Positions 63,065-64,000 of a stretch of DNA of 64,000 bases are shown here, one piece after another. A program made the translations under genes and the position numbers. The notes under the pieces are model-generated. The model searched no databases. It had not been told where the DNA came from and saw only the letters and a program-made list of their open reading frames with translations. Each line of letters starts with the position of its first letter. The first letter of the stretch is position 1. Origin of the DNA: Chitinophagaceae bacterium (lineage in GTDB: Bacteria > Bacteroidota > Bacteroidia > Chitinophagales > Chitinophagaceae); NCBI GenBank assembly GCA_016720775.1, contig JADKJX010000004.1, positions 310,001 through 374,000 on the forward strand, in the 5' to 3' direction.

Positions 63065-64000
63065 ATGCAATACAGGTTCAGGAGCATTGTCTCCCTGGTA
63101 ATACTGTTGTTGGGATCATTCCAGGCAACAAAGGCCCAGGTAACGAAGGGCAAAGTGGTGGATGCCATCAGCAGGCAGCCGCTGGAATCGGTGTCGGTTA
63201 CTAATGCCAATGCCCCGGCCATAAAAACAACCACCGATCAGAATGGCGATTTCATTTTAAGATCGGGCAATCAATTAATGGTTTCTTTTGTTGGATATAA
63301 AGCGGCAACAATAAGCGTAGAAAAACAGGAAGGCAACATTATTGCCCTGCAACCCGATGTGGTTAGTTTAAAAGATGTGGTACTGCAAAGCAATGCAACC
63401 ACAAAGTTCAGCACGCTCAGCAAAGTTGATCTTGAACTTAAGCCTGTGAGGAATACGCAGGAATTGCTACGCCTTGTACCCGGTTTATTTATTGCACAGC
63501 ATGCCGGTGGTGGTAAGGCAGAACAGATCTTCTTACGTGGATTTGATTGCGACCATGGTACCGATGTGCAGGTGAGTGTGGATGGCATGCCCGTGAATAT
63601 GGTGAGCCATGCACACGGGCAGGGTTATGCCGATTCGCATTTCATCATCCCCGAAACCATCAACAATATTGATTTTGGCGCCGGCCCCTACTATACGCAG
63701 CAGGGAAATTTAAATACGGCAGGTTATGTTTCATTTTCAACATACAAAAATATTTCAAAAAGTATTGTGCAGGTGGAAGCCGGGCGTTTCAACTCCTTCC
63801 GTACCCTTGCAATGGTTGATCTGCTGAAAAAGAATAAGGATAAACAAAGCGCTTATATTGCCGCCGACTTTAATTATACCGATGGGCCAACCATCAGCAA
63901 ACAGAATTTTAAACGCCTGAACCTTTTTGGGAAATATAATCTTGCGATCTCTGAAAACACAAACCTTACGGCTTCCCTCTCTTCATTCAGCAGCAAATGG
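63065..64000 (+). CDS. TonB-dependent receptor, N-terminal part (cut by the window end)
   Basis: At least 312 residues; open at 64000. Start at the ATG at 63065 (QYRFRSIVSLVILLLGSFQ signal), rather than the ATG at 63061 in another frame. Next comes a carboxypeptidase-like regulatory domain (VTKGKVVDAISRQPLESVSV, then TDQNGDFIL and VSFVGYKAATIS, about 22-95), then the plug domain with NTQELLRLVPGLFIAQHAGG (about 137) and FLRGFDCDHGTDVQVSVDG, then HAHGQGYADSHFIIPETIN. The His-rich HAHGQGYAD loop is typical of one group of these receptors. It takes up a substrate across the outer membrane with TonB energy. Confidence 0.9.
   Translation, partial: MQYRFRSIVSLVILLLGSFQATKAQVTKGKVVDAISRQPLESVSVTNANAPAIKTTTDQNGDFILRSGNQLMVSFVGYKAATISVEKQEGNIIALQPDVVSLKDVVLQSNATTKFSTLSKVDLELKPVRNTQELLRLVPGLFIAQHAGGGKAEQIFLRGFDCDHGTDVQVSVDGMPVNMVSHAHGQGYADSHFIIPETINNIDFGAGPYYTQQGNLNTAGYVSFSTYKNISKSIVQVEAGRFNSFRTLAMVDLLKKNKDKQSAYIAADFNYTDGPTISKQNFKRLNLFGKYNLAISENTNLTASLSSFSSKW

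Noticed and set aside
1..64000. tRNA, rRNA or other known structured RNA genes
   Set aside because: No cloverleaf with the usual T-loop words and no rRNA-like conserved stretch was recognised by eye; a covariance-model scan would be decisive.

Overview
The window is a chromosomal segment from a Bacteroidota bacterium, most likely of the Chitinophagaceae. The signs are Bacteroidota-type promoters (TAnnTTTG at -7), many secreted proteins and lipoproteins of Bacteroidota-only families, type IX secretion (T9SS) C-terminal sorting domains, WG-repeat proteins, DUF4412/GLPGLI-like and DUF4331 proteins, a TonB-dependent receptor, and moderate G+C throughout. No rRNA, tRNA, CRISPR array, transposase or phage gene was recognised.

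Layout. 0-7.9 kb: bicupin, a secreted four-repeat glycogen-binding-like protein overlapping a retropepsin-like protease, DUF1415, a TPR protein, DUF1801, a WG-repeat protein and two small membrane proteins. 8-13 kb: a dCMP deaminase of the animal DCTD type, an Asn/Arg/Gly-rich surface protein, a gene-free stretch with three hairpins and an operator-like region, a small possible regulator, a GreA-like factor, PhnA and a diacylglycerol-kinase-like enzyme. 13-19.6 kb: secreted proteins and lipoproteins, an M24 peptidase and a serine hydrolase fused to TPRs. 19.8-21.9 kb: an A+T-rich two-gene island with a DGQHR (DndB-like) protein. 22-33 kb: amidohydrolase, a giant T9SS repeat protein, a chimeric gene relic, a WD40-caspase protein and a Gfo/Idh/MocA oxidoreductase. 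33-43 kb: a badly disrupted choice-of-anchor-I/phytase-like gene, M19-like dipeptidase, desaturase, WG-repeat protein and a lipoprotein nuclease. 43-47 kb: histidine utilisation (hutU, hutH) with a purine nucleoside phosphorylase between. 47-57 kb: PrsW, a Ycf48-like protein, smc, a pentameric ligand-gated-channel homologue and secreted proteins. 57-64 kb: dnaG, a DUF4349 lipoprotein, an EVE protein, two DUF4331-type proteins, a His-rich small protein and the start of a TonB-dependent receptor.

Two window-wide patterns stand out. First, at least nine genes are split by frameshifts, mostly one base missing from an A/T run, while long housekeeping genes (smc, dnaG, hutU, hutH) are intact. The worst case (about 34.98-35.63 kb) looks like foreign G+C-rich DNA but still holds compressed remnants of the expected protein, so uncorrected sequencing or assembly error is the leading explanation. 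I give repaired gene models where the repair is clear. Second, many intergenic gaps hold imperfect palindromes built from short repeated words, in several families with two or three copies each.

How genes work together: hutH and hutU are the first two steps of histidine breakdown. The DUF4331 pair, the His-rich small protein and the TonB receptor lie in line and may form one uptake module. The DGQHR gene and its downstream partner form a compact transferred pair that may act in defence. The most interesting single genes are the secreted WD40-caspase, the channel homologue and the animal-type dCMP deaminase.
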